This document shows positions 24,251 to 32,821 of a DNA stretch of 33,530 nt, in pieces; position 1 is the first letter of the stretch, and every line of letters starts with the position of its first letter. Source of the stretch: an uncultured Myxococcales bacterium. GTDB taxonomy: Bacteria > Myxococcota_A > Bradymonadia > UBA7976 > UBA1532. The notes beneath the pieces were generated by a model. The model did not search any database and was not told the DNA's origin. It was given only the letters and a program-made list of their open reading frames with translations. The translations under genes were made by a program, and so were the position numbers. The stretch covers positions 1-33,530 of the forward strand of contig CALELH010000591.1 in the NCBI GenBank assembly GCA_937902595.1, read 5' to 3'.

Positions 24251-25126
24251 ATGCGAATAACGCTGCTATTCTTGTTGATGAGCGTCTCTACGAGCGCGTT
24301 GGCAGACGCGAACACGTTTTGGAGGCATTGGAGTGACGGCCAGGCCGAGGTGAGCGGGTACACGCTCAGCCAACCTCGGTATGGCGAGACTCGGGTTGGA
24401 ACAGCCATCCTTATCTTTGTGACAGAGCCCTTCTCCCGAAGCCGGGCCGTCAAGGTCGATCGCTATAACCCAAAGGATCCAGACCAGTTTACCGCGTTCA
24501 AATTGAATCATCTGCAGCGTTTTCGGACGGGGGTCTACGATTACTCAGTGATGACGAGTGTGTTTACCGACCCATCGAAGAGCTTTGGACCGGTCAAGCA
24601 GGTCTTTTCGAGCCAGGAGTGGTGTGGTCAGGTCTATGAGGAAACCCTCTGGTCGGAGGGGAAGGCCTCTGTCAGAGTCGACAGCTATTTCGAGGGAGAG
24701 TCTCGAACAGGCGTGATGGTTGGCCGAGCGGCCAGTGAAGACGCGCTGTGGATACAGGCGCGAGGTCTCATGGCGAGTGGGCCGGGCTCGAGTCTGATGC
24801 GCGGCCCCATGCTTGGTCGAGGGCAGATTCGACGATTGAGGCATCAGGAGATAGGGACCTTCAAACCCCAGTTGGCCTGGAGTGAACCCAGGTCGTTAAC
24901 GGTGCCTGCGGGGACCTATCGAATCCGAGAGTTAGCTTGGGTTCGCGGAGATAAGAGTCGTTGTCGTCTACACGTAGAGATCGCAGCGCCTCATCGGGTC
25001 ATTGGCTGGTCTTGTGACGATGGAGAGAGCGCCCAGCTGACAGGGTCATTGAGGATGCCCTATTGGAATCAGGTGAGGTCGATCGACGAGCGATTGCTCA
25101 AGGCGCTGGGGTTGCCTGGATCGTAA
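24251..25126 (+). CDS. Conserved exported protein, function unknown
   Basis: The start is ATG at 24251 with GGGAG six bases upstream, 22 bases after rnd; the 21 preceding codons of the track ORF overlap rnd. The 291-aa product has a signal peptide (LLFLLMSVSTSALA). The mature protein has family-like blocks: QAEVSGYTLSQPRYGE, ILIFVTEPFSRSRAVKVD, KLNHLQRFRTGVYDYSVMTS, SSQEWCGQVYEE. I recall similar exported proteins in Bacteroidetes, often labelled 'septum formation inhibitor Maf'. It has no resemblance to real Maf pyrophosphatases, so that label should not be transferred. It is predicted soluble and periplasmic. The last 29 bases overlap the 3' end of the convergent lipoprotein gene. Confidence 0.8.
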   Translation: MRITLLFLLMSVSTSALADANTFWRHWSDGQAEVSGYTLSQPRYGETRVGTAILIFVTEPFSRSRAVKVDRYNPKDPDQFTAFKLNHLQRFRTGVYDYSVMTSVFTDPSKSFGPVKQVFSSQEWCGQVYEETLWSEGKASVRVDSYFEGESRTGVMVGRAASEDALWIQARGLMASGPGSSLMRGPMLGRGQIRRLRHQEIGTFKPQLAWSEPRSLTVPAGTYRIRELAWVRGDKSRCRLHVEIAAPHRVIGWSCDDGESAQLTGSLRMPYWNQVRSIDERLLKALGLPGS

Positions 25127-26027
25127 CCCGAATGATCGGCGCCTTGGGTCGCATGCGACCTGGCTGCTCTTCATAAATTTGGATCTGCTTCTTGGGCTGT
25201 CTCCAGACCTTGCCCGCCTCTGTCTCCTCTGCCTTGACCTGCCACCCCTGCTGGATCATCTCTTCCACTCGAGCGAGCATCCCCGGGTTACCTGTCGTCA
25301 TAACCTTGAACGCGACGGAGTCAATCTTGTCTTCCGTGACGTTGAAACGAACGGAGAGAGGACGAGTTCGATACTGTAGTGGCGGTAGCCAGGCGACAAA
25401 CCCAGGCCTGGAGCGTCGCTTCATCCTACGGAGCAAACTCTTCGCCGCGTCAGCCTGTGTCTTCCCGATCCAGTCTGCTAAGGCCGTTCGAGCTGGGTCG
25501 CCTCCGGGTCTGAGCGCGTCGCTTAGCTTAAAATATGGCCAGAAGTTGAGTTGAACTCCATCTTGACGTTCTTCCAAAATCGCCTGAGTTTGGGTCTTCT
25601 GGTCGAACCAAAAGTACGCTTTCCTCTGACCGTCAACCTGACCTTCCGTCGGGTCTCCCCACTTAGACGCGAGGGCCTCCTTCGCGCCTTTTGGTAGCGT
25701 GATTTTAATGGACCTCAGGGTCTGGGTGTCAGCGTGGCGAACGATCCTAAAGCGTGCGTCGGGAGCACCCATGATCGTAGACGACTTCTCGCCCAAGAGA
25801 TTCTTCGGGAGCGTCTCTAATGTTCCTGCGCTTGAGGTGAAGTCAGCGCCCTTAAGGATGTTGGGGAGGGATGCAGGCTGAGAGGTGAACTGGTTCAGCC
25901 AGCCGGCATCTTCAATCCGTTGGGTGGGCTTTGCTAGAATCGATGGTGGTGGGTCATCGGACTCAGACTTAGTACAGCCGACCGCTAGGGTTGTGGCGAG
26001 GAGCACGAGAGGAGCGATGCGGAACAC
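25098..26027 (-). CDS. Lipoprotein, last gene of the surface cluster
   Basis: This 309-aa lipoprotein starts at GTG, with AGGAG (inside the last codons of the upstream gene) ten bases before it. The signal peptide ends with LAVGC. The mature protein has a region with beta-strand character (RFRIVRHADTQTLRSIKITLP, KAYFWFDQKTQTQAILEE), then LLRRMKRRSRPGFVAWLPPLQ and a C-terminal segment. No family is recognised. It lies only seven bases after the phospholipase D gene and is the end of the cluster. Its 3' end overlaps the convergent gene by 29 bases, so the two mRNAs are complementary there. Confidence 0.82.
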   Translation of the reverse strand: MFRIAPLVLLATTLAVGCTKSESDDPPPSILAKPTQRIEDAGWLNQFTSQPASLPNILKGADFTSSAGTLETLPKNLLGEKSSTIMGAPDARFRIVRHADTQTLRSIKITLPKGAKEALASKWGDPTEGQVDGQRKAYFWFDQKTQTQAILEERQDGVQLNFWPYFKLSDALRPGGDPARTALADWIGKTQADAAKSLLRRMKRRSRPGFVAWLPPLQYRTRPLSVRFNVTEDKIDSVAFKVMTTGNPGMLARVEEMIQQGWQVKAEETEAGKVWRQPKKQIQIYEEQPGRMRPKAPIIRVTIQATPAP

Positions 26028-26034
26028 AGACTCG

Positions 26035-28029
26035 TTACTCCTGGCTGCTCGGTGCGCGCCAGTTCGGATCTTCTCTAGGGAACTGCTCGCCCCCTGAATT
26101 CGGTTGACCGGGTGTAGCGACGATGTGCTGCTGCCGTTCAGGTCTCACTTGACTGAGCGCCTGTGCCTTGACCTCCTCACTCACCCCAGAGAGGTCGCAG
26201 CCCGCCCATGACGCCGGATCGGCTCCGTTGCGGATCTTCGTGCACGATGAGTCATCACCGCAGTCAAAGTGGACGCGCTCCATGGAGTAGACCACCTGGT
26301 CTCTCGGGTCCTCTCCTGATCCGACCGCTCGTCTACCGCCGGCGAAGGGCGCCGCCCCATTACCAGCGACGTCAACCTCACGGCCTCTCGGGTCCAAGAG
26401 TCGTAGCTTAAACCGAGCGTTGTGCAGATTGGGCCGCAGAAACCGAGCATCATTGGCGGTGTTCATGACGAAGTCTGCGCCGACGTAGGCGCCTCCGCGC
26501 ATGTGTGGCCGCAGGTCGTCATATGCCTCAGTGTTGTGGTCTACGATGAGAAAGTGCTCATAAGGGCCGATGACTGTTCCCGGGTAAAGCCCAACCGCGA
26601 AGTCATCGTCGGTGGCGATGGTCCACATAGAGAGGTCGATCATGTATGGCGTGGTGTTAAAGAGCTCAATAAACTCATCGTTATTGACGAAATGGTCTGC
26701 GCGATCCGTGTCAGGGTTATCGGTCTCGGCGGGGTCGACGAGGCCGTTATATCCGTCCCACTGAATCTCATTGAAGACGACGGAGCCAGGCTTGATACCT
26801 GTCGCGCTGTCTGGCCGATCTCCCAGGTAGCGATTGCCGATTCGCTTCGCCATATTCCAGAGATAATCGAAGTAGTCCGCGTATTGGCCGCCTACGTTTT
26901 GTCCGGACAAGACGACGAGGACTTCGTCATTCGCGACGGTCGCGCTAGACGACCAATTGAAGGAGCCGGTCAGCACTACGGGGGCGTCTGTATTTCCATC
27001 AATGACGAGGGTCTTCGCGTGTTGGCGGCCACCCCCGGCTTGGTAGTCGCCGGGCTGACGGCTGTTGTCATTACCGTCCATGCGCACGGGCACACCAAAG
27101 GCGAGTAGGCGGTAGACCTCATGGTATGGGCCGTTGGAGTGAAGCTGGGACCGATCGATCACGCCGCGAACATATCGGGGGCGGAACGGAGTCTCACAGG
27201 TCACTTGAAGACATTGATCGTCCGTCACATCACCCCGGCCAGCAGGGTCACAGCACGCGTTGTAGCGCTGGAACTCTCTGTGCTTGGAGATGAAGAGAGA
27301 GCCGAGTTGGTCCTTTGTAAAAGCGAAGATAAAGAACTCGATGCTCTCCTTCGCGTTCTCAACGGCCTCAAGAATCCGACCCATTGCGTCCTCTTGAGGG
27401 GAAAAGTAGACCTCGACGCCCGTTTCTCCGACGACGTAGCTATTCCCGTTTTCTTGGTTTCGCTTAGCGAAGCCAAAACGCCCCGAGAACATCTGGTCAA
27501 ATTCGGCCTTAAAGTCTGCCGCGACCTGACCAGAGTCGATAAACACCCAATTGTTATCGTTGCGCTTAAAGCCCGTCGTCGTGATGTTTCCGGTACCGGT
27601 GATGATGAACCGACTGTCGATGATGAAGAACTTGTCGTGCATGATGTGGTTTTGGTTGCCCACCTGAGTTGGAACGTTCAGTCGGTCCATCTCCAGGTAG
27701 CCGCGCACAGTCCCGAATGCGTGTCGAGAGTTACCAACGAAGCGCATGTGTACGCCGCGCTCATATGCGCGGACGAGGGCGTCCACGATGGACCGCCGGC
27801 TGAAGCCCATCACGGCGAAATCGATGGTGGCGTTAGCGCGATCGATCATCTGAACCACGACGTCATCGGCGTGAGGATTGATGCCATTGACCTGGCGGCT
27901 CCCCGGATAGTTGAAGTGAACCTCAACCTTTGGGGTGTTCATGCCTGCGAGATCGTCTGAGTCTAGGCTCGTCTGGCAGCCCGTAAAGGCCATCGATAGC
28001 GCGAGCAGCGTGAAGAGTGAGCGGTTCAT
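26035..28029 (-). CDS. Phospholipase D-like lipoprotein with intact HKD motifs and lamin-tail domain
   Basis: This is a 664-aa lipoprotein (lipobox AFTGC, Cys18). There are two PLD half-domains. The first HKD is HDKFFIID (His131, Lys133, Asp138) followed by GTGN; the second is HAKTLVID (His337, Lys339, Asp344) followed by GSFNWS. Both catalytic sets are complete, so it should be an active phosphodiesterase. An insert of about 40 residues with four Cys (NACCDP, DQCLQVTC) precedes the second motif. After about residue 415 comes a lamin-tail domain (VVFNEIQWDG, DEFIELFNTT, SMWTIATDDD) and a Cys-containing C-terminal segment. PLD-family substrates include phospholipids and DNA; the lamin-tail domain, frequent in secreted nucleases, slightly favours nucleic acid. 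The start overlaps the stop of the upstream PLD-like gene. Confidence 0.9.
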   Translation of the reverse strand: MNRSLFTLLALSMAFTGCQTSLDSDDLAGMNTPKVEVHFNYPGSRQVNGINPHADDVVVQMIDRANATIDFAVMGFSRRSIVDALVRAYERGVHMRFVGNSRHAFGTVRGYLEMDRLNVPTQVGNQNHIMHDKFFIIDSRFIITGTGNITTTGFKRNDNNWVFIDSGQVAADFKAEFDQMFSGRFGFAKRNQENGNSYVVGETGVEVYFSPQEDAMGRILEAVENAKESIEFFIFAFTKDQLGSLFISKHREFQRYNACCDPAGRGDVTDDQCLQVTCETPFRPRYVRGVIDRSQLHSNGPYHEVYRLLAFGVPVRMDGNDNSRQPGDYQAGGGRQHAKTLVIDGNTDAPVVLTGSFNWSSSATVANDEVLVVLSGQNVGGQYADYFDYLWNMAKRIGNRYLGDRPDSATGIKPGSVVFNEIQWDGYNGLVDPAETDNPDTDRADHFVNNDEFIELFNTTPYMIDLSMWTIATDDDFAVGLYPGTVIGPYEHFLIVDHNTEAYDDLRPHMRGGAYVGADFVMNTANDARFLRPNLHNARFKLRLLDPRGREVDVAGNGAAPFAGGRRAVGSGEDPRDQVVYSMERVHFDCGDDSSCTKIRNGADPASWAGCDLSGVSEEVKAQALSQVRPERQQHIVATPGQPNSGGEQFPREDPNWRAPSSQE

Positions 28030-29291
28030 GGTGACGTCCCTCTTTCAAATAGCGAGTCGAAGCTGTCGACCAGATACTGGTAATCAGAGTTAGGTTGAAC
28101 CAAGTTTTGCTGGACGACCCACATGTTCGCGTCAGTAAACCGGTCGGATTGCTGAGGGAGCGGGTCCTCTTCTCCAGCGTCTTCGAAATAGTAAGGGACG
28201 GCCTCAAACAGAGGCATAGACATCACCATCGCGCTGCCTGGATGCATGATCCGGGTGAGCGGACTGCGCTGCCCATCGATAATGACCCACGTGCCGTCGA
28301 TCTCGGGATTAATACGGTAGCCATCGAGCCCGTCGGTCGGCGTGGACGGGGGCTCGGCCAGCACAAGCTTCACGTCGAAGCCGGCGCCAGTCTTGTATCG
28401 TAGTGCCCGCGCAATCTCATCGTTCTTGAACTGCATCGATGCGATGTAGACCGACGATTTCGCGTTGTAGATCCGGTCAATGACCTCTTTAACCAGGCGC
28501 TCTTGTGGTCCGAAGTACACCTCGATCACGCTGTCCTCTGTCGGATAGGAGGTGCGGTTGTTCGTGTCGGCCGATACCGAGTCATCGTAGAAGGTCTGAC
28601 GGGTTGAAAAGACGCCGCCGTGAAGTTGATCGAACATGTCGGAGAAGTCTTTGGCTAGATCCTCAGACGCCGCGATAAATCCGGCCTGGGTCAACTCTTC
28701 ACCATCAGCCGGGAAGCCACCGGTCAAGTTTAGGATGCGGTGGCGATCTGCGATGATGAAGTTGTGGGTCATGAGGTTATCTTCGCCCGTGCGTATGACG
28801 AGCTCTCTCCCAAAGACGGCTTGCCAAGAGACCGGACCATCGCCATAGACCACATCGGCGTTGAGATCGTGCGCCTCTCTATTGGGCAGACCGACGATGG
28901 TTGAGTGAAAGCTGTTGCTGTCTTCAAGGCTTTGAAAGCCGTCTTGGTCTCTGCGGTCGACATCGCCGACCACTCGAACCTTTACCCCTCTCGATTTAGC
29001 CTCGATGAGAGCGTCGGCGATGCGTGTCGACCCGAAGTATTCGAGGGCGACGTCGAGGCTAGTCTCCGCGTTTACGATCAATTCGACGGCGCGCCGCTCG
29101 ATCTCCTCGAGTTGATAGGTCGAGGTGGGGCCGACGCCGAATGCATGAAAACGAGAGAAGTAATTTACGGTTGTATGTGTCGGCCACACTGAGCCTTCAA
29201 AGGGCGTCGGCGTCGCAGGGCCGTCTTGGCAACTCACAGATGCGATGATGAGAGTCAGCAGGACTCCTCGTTTGATGAACTCTGACATCAT
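28026..29291 (-). CDS. Phospholipase D-like lipoprotein with degenerate HKD motifs (probable pseudoenzyme)
   Basis: This is a 421-aa lipoprotein (lipobox SVSCQ). Its overall layout matches the neighbour: DALIEAKSRGVKVRVVGD aligns with DALVRAYERGVHMRFVGN, and FSDMFDQLHGGVFS with FDQMFSGRFG. The first HKD position, however, reads THNFIIAD, where the neighbour has HDKFFIID, so His and Lys are replaced. The second reads HPGSAMVM against HAKTLVID, losing Lys and Asp. Neither half can form the usual catalytic pair. It overlaps the active homologue by ATGA and so is made in step with it, suggesting a non-catalytic subunit or binding partner. It starts MM at an overlap with the upstream lamin-tail gene. 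Confidence 0.85.
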   Translation of the reverse strand: MMSEFIKRGVLLTLIIASVSCQDGPATPTPFEGSVWPTHTTVNYFSRFHAFGVGPTSTYQLEEIERRAVELIVNAETSLDVALEYFGSTRIADALIEAKSRGVKVRVVGDVDRRDQDGFQSLEDSNSFHSTIVGLPNREAHDLNADVVYGDGPVSWQAVFGRELVIRTGEDNLMTHNFIIADRHRILNLTGGFPADGEELTQAGFIAASEDLAKDFSDMFDQLHGGVFSTRQTFYDDSVSADTNNRTSYPTEDSVIEVYFGPQERLVKEVIDRIYNAKSSVYIASMQFKNDEIARALRYKTGAGFDVKLVLAEPPSTPTDGLDGYRINPEIDGTWVIIDGQRSPLTRIMHPGSAMVMSMPLFEAVPYYFEDAGEEDPLPQQSDRFTDANMWVVQQNLVQPNSDYQYLVDSFDSLFERGTSP

Positions 29292-30085
29292 TCGAAGCTC
29301 CCTGAGGAGGTGTTTCCACTGTAATCCGGACTGTTGGGCATCCCCGGTGTCGCCATCGTTCGACCAGCGAAATCGGGATTCAAATACTGGCGTAGCTCTT
29401 GGTGCCAGCCAGCCCGCCGTCCCCGATCGAAGTCATTCAGACTGTAGGTGTGCCAGGCTGAGTCTCGGTTGCCTCGGTTGTTAAAGATCAACTGAATACG
29501 CTCCATAGAGCGCGCGGTGTGACCATCCCACGAACCGGCAAAGGGCAACTTACGATCGTCGCCGACATGGTCGATGAGTCGTTCGTCTAGATCCTGAAGA
29601 GTTAACTCGAATGGCCCCTTCGGGATGACGAGATCTTCTATGATGTAGTCGGCATTGGAGAAGGCGCCGTCAGCCTTAGCGGCGATCACCAAGTAATCAT
29701 TCGTCTCGACGGGTTGTCCGCTCTGCCGAGCTGGGATGACATAGGTTCTGCTCGCGCGCGCCGAGCGCCGGACGTGGTACAGACCCTCGGTGTGATATCC
29801 GGACTCGATGGTGAGCAGCCAGCCGGTCAGATGAACAGGACGAGGATGCTTGTTCTGCAGCTCTATGAAGACATCCTGCGGATCGTAGTGACCGTCACTG
29901 TCACGGACACTGCCTGCCCAGTGAATCTCGGTGATCGCGATGTTTCCGCGTTCGCCGTTACTTTGGTAATCGTCAGAACTCGTGCCCGCGCGATACCCGA
30001 CTGACTCATTGCGTCCGTCGGGTTCGACCTCTGGTTCACAGCCGAGGCAGAGAAGCCCGAGTATGGTGAGGACGGCCCAGCGCAT
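29288..30085 (-). CDS. Lamin-tail-domain lipoprotein
   Basis: This is a 265-aa lipoprotein (lipobox LCLGC). A short linker leads to a lamin-tail (LTD) fold: IAITEIHWAGS, DVFIELQNKHPRPVHLTGWLLTIES, TNDYLVIAAK, FELTLQDLDERLIDHVGD. The end of the protein (ATPGMPNSPDYSG) matches ATPGQPNSGGE at the end of the PLD lipoprotein, showing the same LTD subtype. No catalytic domain is visible, so it is probably a binding or scaffold component. Its start overlaps the stop of the beta-barrel gene by one base (TGATG) and its stop overlaps the next start. Confidence 0.85.
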   Translation of the reverse strand: MRWAVLTILGLLCLGCEPEVEPDGRNESVGYRAGTSSDDYQSNGERGNIAITEIHWAGSVRDSDGHYDPQDVFIELQNKHPRPVHLTGWLLTIESGYHTEGLYHVRRSARASRTYVIPARQSGQPVETNDYLVIAAKADGAFSNADYIIEDLVIPKGPFELTLQDLDERLIDHVGDDRKLPFAGSWDGHTARSMERIQLIFNNRGNRDSAWHTYSLNDFDRGRRAGWHQELRQYLNPDFAGRTMATPGMPNSPDYSGNTSSGSFE

Positions 30086-31713
30086 CAGAAGCTCACCTGC
30101 ATGCCGCCGCTCGCGGCCCAGAACATCTCCTGGCCCCCCTGAGCCGTCTGCTGATTACCTGCGACCCTATCTACGATGACCTCGTAGTACTCACCAGGTA
30201 AGAACACACCGCCGGCCACCACGAAGCTTAGAGCCTCGTTCATCGCGAGCTTAAGCTCAGCATCTATCGCTTGGCCAAGGCTCTTACCTAAGCGTTCCTG
30301 GGCAGCAAATTCAGCTCGAGTGTGGCCAAACGGCGGCTCGGGTAGGCTGTCTAGATTAGGGAGATCTAGGAACGTCGTCCCCGTATCCTTGAGGAAGTTC
30401 CAATAGTCCACAGACAAGGACACCTTTCCGTGGCTCAACCCAAGGTTGGCGTGGAGGAACTCAGTACCAGCGACGCGCGCTTGGTCATGAGGTGCATAGG
30501 TCACGCCGGACGCGTCTACATGACTCGCGGGTCGCCAAGCGAGGTAACGACCGACGCTACCACCACCGATGCGGGCGCCCATGAAGCCAACAAAACCTCG
30601 TTCGAACTCAAGGCCATCGCTCGCGTATTGAGCGCCATCGAAGTGATAGAAGTCCGCCCCAAAGGAGAGGGTCGTTTTTCCGCCGACCTTAACGTCCGTG
30701 ACCAAACCGCCACCAAAAGCATTCCCCTTAGTGTCGACGTTGCGATCCGTGGTGGGCTTACGGTCGATCCCCATGGACATCGCAAACTCTCCAAAGAGCT
30801 TGAGGTTTGTCGAACCGAAGTCACCGATGTATGCAGCTCGAACGCCGGCCATGTGCTGATAATCGCGGTCGCGATAATTTCCGAGGGCGCCGCCATAGGT
30901 AATGTCAGCGCCAGACTCTTCGATAGGGCCACCGCCGATGGTCGCATAGAAATAATAGGCTCTCGCCTCGATAGGTAGGGACGGCTGCGCTGCGTTATCC
31001 AGCTCGTACACGAGCCCTGTGCGCAGAGTGTTTGTCTCTCCTCTGAGGTTATATGTGGTCTGTCGCCCGTCACGATAGAATCGGTAGCCCGTCTCGGGGA
31101 GGCTGTTGCCACCGAAGAAGTCGACGCCGAGTAGCCGGAGTCTACCGGCTCCCTTGAAGTCAGCGGTCGCGGTCAGGGCGTCTAAGGTTCCCGACATCAT
31201 GTAGTCGCGGGGTACACCACCAATGGAGAATGGCTGACGCCCCATGCGGATGCTGATGTCTGCGGCTTTGCTCTTCAGCAAGCTGTAGCCAATATTCAGC
31301 TGATAGAAGCTCAGGTCGCCTGCGGACCCGGCGCTCCTACCCAGCATATCTTCACGCCAAATTGCGTTGAATCGCGTCTGGACCTGGAGATCGACGTCTG
31401 GGCGCACGTCATAGGAGAATGTAGCGAGGATGTCGCTGTGGCCAAAGGTGCGGCGATCATCGGAATCTATAATCGCGCGGTCTGAAGACTCATCCAGCGC
31501 GCGAAGGTCGCTATTGTCCGTGGCGTGGACACCTGTCGAGGCCTTCACCGAGACCTTAAGACCGGCGGGCCCTTCAGATTTAGTCGCTGATGACGATGCA
31601 GAGGGTCCAGCAGGTCCGGTGGGAGCCTCGGCGGCGGCGGTGTTTGCGAATCCTAGAGACAGGACGCATACGGCAGTAAGCCAACCAATTGGCTGGTGAA
31701 TCAAATTAGTCAT
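30085..31713 (-). CDS. Outer-membrane beta-barrel protein (porin/channel-like)
   Basis: This is a 542-aa protein with an N-terminal signal peptide (cleavage near TAAAEA) and a Pro/Ser/Ala linker. A long series of alternating strands follows, such as ATFSYDVRPDVDLQVQTRF and LRTGLVYELDN, ending in a C-terminal Phe (GGMQVSF), the usual signal for outer-membrane barrel assembly. Tight turns and aromatic girdle residues are frequent. Some segments resemble alginate-export/OprD-like porins (RMGRQPFSIGG), but I cannot assign a substrate. It is the only predicted channel in the cluster, and overlaps its neighbours on both sides, so it is likely to work with the surface lipoproteins. Confidence 0.82.
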   Translation of the reverse strand: MTNLIHQPIGWLTAVCVLSLGFANTAAAEAPTGPAGPSASSSATKSEGPAGLKVSVKASTGVHATDNSDLRALDESSDRAIIDSDDRRTFGHSDILATFSYDVRPDVDLQVQTRFNAIWREDMLGRSAGSAGDLSFYQLNIGYSLLKSKAADISIRMGRQPFSIGGVPRDYMMSGTLDALTATADFKGAGRLRLLGVDFFGGNSLPETGYRFYRDGRQTTYNLRGETNTLRTGLVYELDNAAQPSLPIEARAYYFYATIGGGPIEESGADITYGGALGNYRDRDYQHMAGVRAAYIGDFGSTNLKLFGEFAMSMGIDRKPTTDRNVDTKGNAFGGGLVTDVKVGGKTTLSFGADFYHFDGAQYASDGLEFERGFVGFMGARIGGGSVGRYLAWRPASHVDASGVTYAPHDQARVAGTEFLHANLGLSHGKVSLSVDYWNFLKDTGTTFLDLPNLDSLPEPPFGHTRAEFAAQERLGKSLGQAIDAELKLAMNEALSFVVAGGVFLPGEYYEVIVDRVAGNQQTAQGGQEMFWAASGGMQVSF

Positions 31714-32803
31714 TCTGTAACACCTCGACCTGACCCAATCTCTGGATCCAGATCTTTAATCCATAACTATCGACGACTGGTCCTGTGACCGAAACTTTGG
31801 TCCGCGTATCGTAAGTCAGGCCTCTACGGACCATCTCCTGGTCTAGGCTTGTCTCCCAGCACATAGGCATCTTCGCGGGGTCAAACTCTGGGTTGGGGCC
31901 TCGGCAGAAGGAGGGGCAAATCCGGTCTTGGCAGACGGAGAACCCGCAACCACATTGGCCCATACAATTCGCCATGCAGATCCGAGACGACCGATCGGTC
32001 TCCTCACTGGGGGCCTGTGCGTTGTCCTGCTCTGCTGCATCGCTGTCATCCCAGAACTTCTTGTCTGCGATGATCATCGTGCTGAAGTTCTTATTTGACG
32101 GTGGCTGGGCCACGTACCCGATGATCCTCTTAGTTTGAGTGATGTCCGCGATCGAGAACGGAGTGGTCTGTCGTTCGTAATAAACGACTCTCTCACGGTC
32201 CGCGCCCGGGGGATCCATCAACTCCATATCTGCGCTGAGGACAGTGCGGGTCGTCGGGTCGATGTACGTATAGGTGACCGCGTTGATGCGCATCCGTACG
32301 CGGTCCCCGGCCGTGAATGGTGCGATGCGGCTGTCGCGTAGCACCATGATGCCACCAGTGTCGTCCTCGATGGTGAAGGTTCCGTAGTGCTTCTCATCCT
32401 GATCGCAGACCGGCACCTTTACGTATTGCCGTGGATGTAGAGTGATGACGCCTTCGATGGTGACCGGTAGCCCGGGCAGCACCTCGACACCCCCGCCAGG
32501 ACAGGGAAATCGGCCTTCTAGACTCGTGAATGTACGTGGATCACTGAAGCGCTCTGGCGCTCGTGCGGCGACCAGGTCGATGAGATCGCCTATCGCGCTG
32601 GCTGACGCGGTTGGGAGGCCGTACGGCGTGTCCCCTTGGCGTTCTTCGTAGGTTACAGGTTCCGCGACGGAGAGCTGTTCAGGTGCCTCTGGCCATCGCT
32701 GATCCTCGGGGATCGGTCCACGTGAGAGGTCGTCCGCGCAGCCAAAGGCGAACACGAGCAACAGGGATAGCGCCCTCTGAAAATACACCGAGTTCATCTC
32801 CAT
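31706..32803 (-). CDS. Lipoprotein with OB-like domain and Cys-rich insert
   Basis: This is a 365-aa lipoprotein (lipobox AFGCA). After a linker, about residues 110-210 contain strands arranged as in an OB fold: LPVTIEGVITLHPRQYVKV, GTFTIEDDTGGIMVL, FTAGDRVRMRINAVTYTY. A second possible OB unit covers the C-terminal third (KVSVTGPVVDSYGLKIWI). Between them is a compact Cys-rich insert, CMANCMGQCGCGFSVCQDRICPSFC, abbreviated here as nine or so Cys in 25 residues, perhaps a disulfide knot or metal site. OB folds at the surface often bind nucleic acid or sugars. The gene overlaps the beta-barrel start by eight bases. An alternative start is Met3. Confidence 0.75.
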   Translation of the reverse strand: MEMNSVYFQRALSLLLVFAFGCADDLSRGPIPEDQRWPEAPEQLSVAEPVTYEERQGDTPYGLPTASASAIGDLIDLVAARAPERFSDPRTFTSLEGRFPCPGGGVEVLPGLPVTIEGVITLHPRQYVKVPVCDQDEKHYGTFTIEDDTGGIMVLRDSRIAPFTAGDRVRMRINAVTYTYIDPTTRTVLSADMELMDPPGADRERVVYYERQTTPFSIADITQTKRIIGYVAQPPSNKNFSTMIIADKKFWDDSDAAEQDNAQAPSEETDRSSRICMANCMGQCGCGFSVCQDRICPSFCRGPNPEFDPAKMPMCWETSLDQEMVRRGLTYDTRTKVSVTGPVVDSYGLKIWIQRLGQVEVLQND

Positions 32804-32821
32804 TGCGTCTAGACGTTGGGA

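Noticed and set aside
26422-27960. Long plus-strand ORFs of 228 and 279 aa opposite the PLD lipoprotein gene
   Set aside because: They are antisense shadows of a gene with intact catalytic motifs. They have no ribosome binding site or family blocks, and arise from codon bias of the coding strand.
28026-29291. Calling the degenerate PLD gene a pseudogene
   Set aside because: The frame is intact, with signal peptide, lipobox and coupled starts on both sides; loss of HKD residues alone indicates a pseudoenzyme, not a broken gene.
30430-30978. Plus-strand ORF of 182 aa opposite the beta-barrel gene
   Set aside because: Antisense shadow; the beta-barrel reading has a signal peptide and a C-terminal Phe and is chained by overlaps to its neighbours.
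31681-31696. Near-palindrome CCAACCAATTGGCTGG
   Set aside because: It lies inside the signal-peptide codons of the beta-barrel gene; one mismatch and coding constraint make a regulatory role unconvincing.
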